A DNA stretch of 64,000 nucleotides from Marsupella aquatica (taxonomy: Eukaryota; Marchantiophyta): assembly GCA_973895155.1 (NCBI GenBank), contig OZ316891.1:31620001-31684000 (forward strand), written 5' to 3'. A model generated the notes under the pieces. It was not told the DNA's origin. It saw nothing but the letters and a program-made list of their open reading frames with translations, and did no database searches. A program made the position numbers and the translations under genes. Positions 62,101 through 64,000 of this stretch are shown in pieces; within the stretch, counting starts at the first letter, position 1; the number at the start of each line of letters is the position of its first letter.

Positions 62101-63145
62101 CCGTTTCCGTGTATTCCTTGATTTCATCCTCTGTGTGTTCCTCCAGAATGGATGCTTTCAGTGCTCTCATTCTTGCTCTAAGAAACTCCATCTCAACCTC
62201 TGCCAGCCTTGGTCTTGCTTGTAACTCCATGTATTTTTGCCTAAAATTGGAGCACGCTTTTGAAAATCGCAGCACAGGGTTTGCAAATTCCCTCCTTCCT
62301 TCCCTCCAGGCTCCTTCTAGAAGCGCCAGGTCCTCCTTGTTGCTTAGAAGCGTTGGATTGGCCATGAATAGTCTCACCTTACCTCGCTCCACCTTCTGAC
62401 CTGCATCTCTTAACCTCCCTTTCAGTATCACCGGGTCATGGTCTGATAACGCTGATCCTCCTTCATGCACCAGCTCTACTCTCTCCTCTAACCACCATCC
62501 CTTCTCGCTAATGTAGAACCTATCTAATCGGGATTGTACCATTAATCCCCTTCTCATCCTTCTCCATGTGAATTGGGCACCCGTAGCGCCCCCGGTGATC
62601 TCCCACGCATCTACCAGGTCAAAGCGCGTTTTTAAGAAGCGCCAGAATTCCGCTTCTCTTTCGCCGATCAGAGGTGATCTCCCGGTTGAGTCCGCTCTTC
62701 TTTCTGTCATGTTGAAGTCGCCACAGATGATCCAATTTACCTGCGGAAGCTCATCCTTAAGCTCGTTCCATAGCAAAGCCCTTAAGTCAGCCGAGTTTGG
62801 TGCATAGATAGATGCCACTCCATAATTGCCTCCTTCGTTCTCAATGATTATCCACACAGCTCTGCCAAGGTCCAGTTTGCCTGATGCTACCACCTTCAAA
62901 GACGGGTGGACCAGAAGTGCCGTTCCTCCCCTGCCTTCCTCTGGTGCCGATGAGAAGTGTTGATAGTTTGAGAGAATTGTTCTCAGAGCCATGTCCAAAC
63001 GGAATTGATCCGTCTTCACTTCTTGTAGAGCTAGGCATCCCAGCGGAAATCGCAGTGCCTGTACCCAGTTTTTGACGACATGTTTGCGGTTTGTCTCACA
63101 CAGCCCACAGACGTTCCATGTGGCAATCCGCATTATGTTCTCCAT
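59187..63145 (-). pseudogene. LINE2 ORF2: endonuclease, reverse transcriptase, zinc finger; broken
   Basis: Start at ATG 63145 (MENIMRIATWNVCGLCETNR). Endonuclease motifs: TWNVCG, ALQEVKTDQF, CGDFNMTE, SRLDRFYIS, SALSDHDPV. Reverse transcriptase motifs: DKSPGPDGLTAEVLRACW, KDWRPLTMLNTTYKVIAK, QTGFIQGRHI, LKLDFEKAFDRVNHEYIW, RQGCPLSPLLFVI and YRLFADDVGMF. C-terminal zinc finger: CKLCCGVLETMQHLFIEC. Damage: stops near 61458, 60675 and 60009, and a 14-bp tandem duplication (TTCAGCCCGGCCCC twice, about 60763-60790) that shifts the frame. Collinear with LINE1 ORF2. Confidence 0.88.
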
Positions 63146-63208
63146 CCCCTCCCCCCCCCCCCGCTGCTCCCCAAGTCGAGTGGTGCACTTGGTCAGCACA
63201 CCGTCACC

Positions 63209-64000
63209 CTAGATACGATTCCGTCCTCCAGGGGATAGCATCCAGCCCTGAGAGCCGCTCCCCGTTTGCTGCTCAGTCAGTCCCCCTATCAGGGAGTAGT
63301 CATCTCTCATCTTAGTTTGTGCTGCGCCTCTTTGTTCACTTCTCGGACTCCTCGTTTCAGGGCTGAGCAATCTGTTTGTCCTTGTTGAGCTTTCGCCCGC
63401 ACCTGCATCAGACATGGATCCTCGTGAGAAGTACAGCGAACGTTGTTTTTTTGCTTCACCCTTCGGCTTATCTTTATCTTCAGTTGGGGGGGTTCTCAAT
63501 TATTGTTTCCTGGTTCGTGCTTTGAGTTTGCTATTCGATATGTAAGCTTCATATTCTGACATCTCTGCATCGGTGTCCCCATGGTACAAGAAATTCCCTT
63601 CGGCTTCTACCTCTAAGAGCGATCCTGGAAGCCCGAGTGTGTCTGTTCTGGCCTTCGTGCTGAATTCCGGCCCAAAGCTTGGTGCACTGGCATTTAGAAC
63701 AGAGCCTCTGCGGTCTGTGTTACCTCCAGGATCCCGGGCCAGTCCACTCCCAGGTGGGAAGTCTCGCGAATTCCCCTTAGTCCTAGTCGGTTCCCATCTC
63801 ACCATGGCGTCCAAGGGTCCACGAGTGGGCTCCAGCAATTCCATCCCAATAGCACCCACATTCGGCCGTTGTGGGTTAGCTGGAGTTCCTTTGTCCGGTT
63901 CTCTAACATCTGTCGCAATGATCAGCTCCACATGGGCAATTTCCTCCTCAACTGAGTTTTTCCGGATCGTGTTCGCCTGCCGCTCTTGGTTCTCCCTGAA
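63209..64000 (-). pseudogene. LINE2 ORF1, C-terminal part, cut by the window edge
   Basis: The frame is open from the window edge to a TAA at 63500-63502, then resumes in phase to 63209. It shares with LINE1 ORF1 the stretch NFLYHGDTDAEMSEYEAYIS and the KKQRSLYFSRGSMSDAGAG end. The DUF4283 and zinc-knuckle regions should lie beyond the edge. Confidence 0.75.

Larger units (their letters stand above)
58943..64000 (-). mobile_element. LINE2: L1-type LINE, more than 5 kb, runs off the window
   Basis: The 3' end is at 58943, where T copy B stops. It has an A-rich tail (TATAAAAAAAACCATTCCAAGG on the element strand, beginning near 58965), a 3' hairpin (58979-58996), ORF2 (59187-63145) and part of ORF1 (63209 to the edge). 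Same family as LINE1 but clearly diverged, with more stops. The left duplication cannot be checked because the 5' end is outside. Confidence 0.85.

Overview
The window is nuclear DNA from a land plant, almost entirely built of transposable elements inserted into one another, with a few small cellular-type genes between them. Evidence for a plant: L1-type LINEs with a DUF4283/zinc-knuckle ORF1, Ty1/Copia elements with plant-style polyproteins, a CACTA transposase with a plant TAD domain, a trihelix-like gene, GT-AG introns, and two genes encoding PHD fingers of the plant EDM2 type. I cannot name the species. The mix would fit a large-genome seed-free plant as well as a seed plant.

Layout. 1-3167 (minus strand): a CACTA transposase gene split by a 2.44-kb PIF/Harbinger element (217-2656) with 19-bp inverted ends and a 3-bp target duplication. 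The Harbinger carries a cut-short transposase and an RPA-like fragment. 3480-7433 (minus): F-box-like gene, tandem-BRCT gene, then a PHD gene in two blocks. 7434-12600: no convincing genes. 12.7-17.3 kb (minus): copy A of an unclassified transposon, called T here, with a multi-exon transposase-like gene. 17435-28626 (plus): a LINE (LINE1) with a 12-bp target duplication, interrupted in its 3' UTR by a 3,998-bp element that encodes an 877-aa coiled-coil protein. 28711-30036 (minus): second PHD gene, paralogous to the first. 30797-36145 (minus): Copia-1, with LTRs that look identical and three stop codons. 36840-37290: degenerate tandem repeat. 37713-39470 (minus): broken trihelix gene. 39455-39908 (minus): Ty3/Gypsy RNase H fragment. 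40651-64000: copy B of T in the opposite orientation, split by a ~15-kb element, called E here (41354-56420), and cut off by a second LINE (LINE2, 58943 to the window end, minus strand).

Element E has 27-bp near-perfect inverted ends, a 4-5 bp target duplication, and dense AAGGACT/AGTCCTT palindromes just inside both ends. It carries a spliced coiled-coil/RING-like gene, a decayed second copy of the 4-kb element, and Copia-2, whose polyprotein is intact.

Insertion order can be read from the nesting: T, then E, then the 4-kb element and Copia-2 inside E; LINE1, then a 4-kb element inside it; CACTA, then Harbinger inside it. The least characterised items are the 4-kb TGT...ACA element (two copies, each with its own 5-bp target duplication, no pol), element E, and element T.
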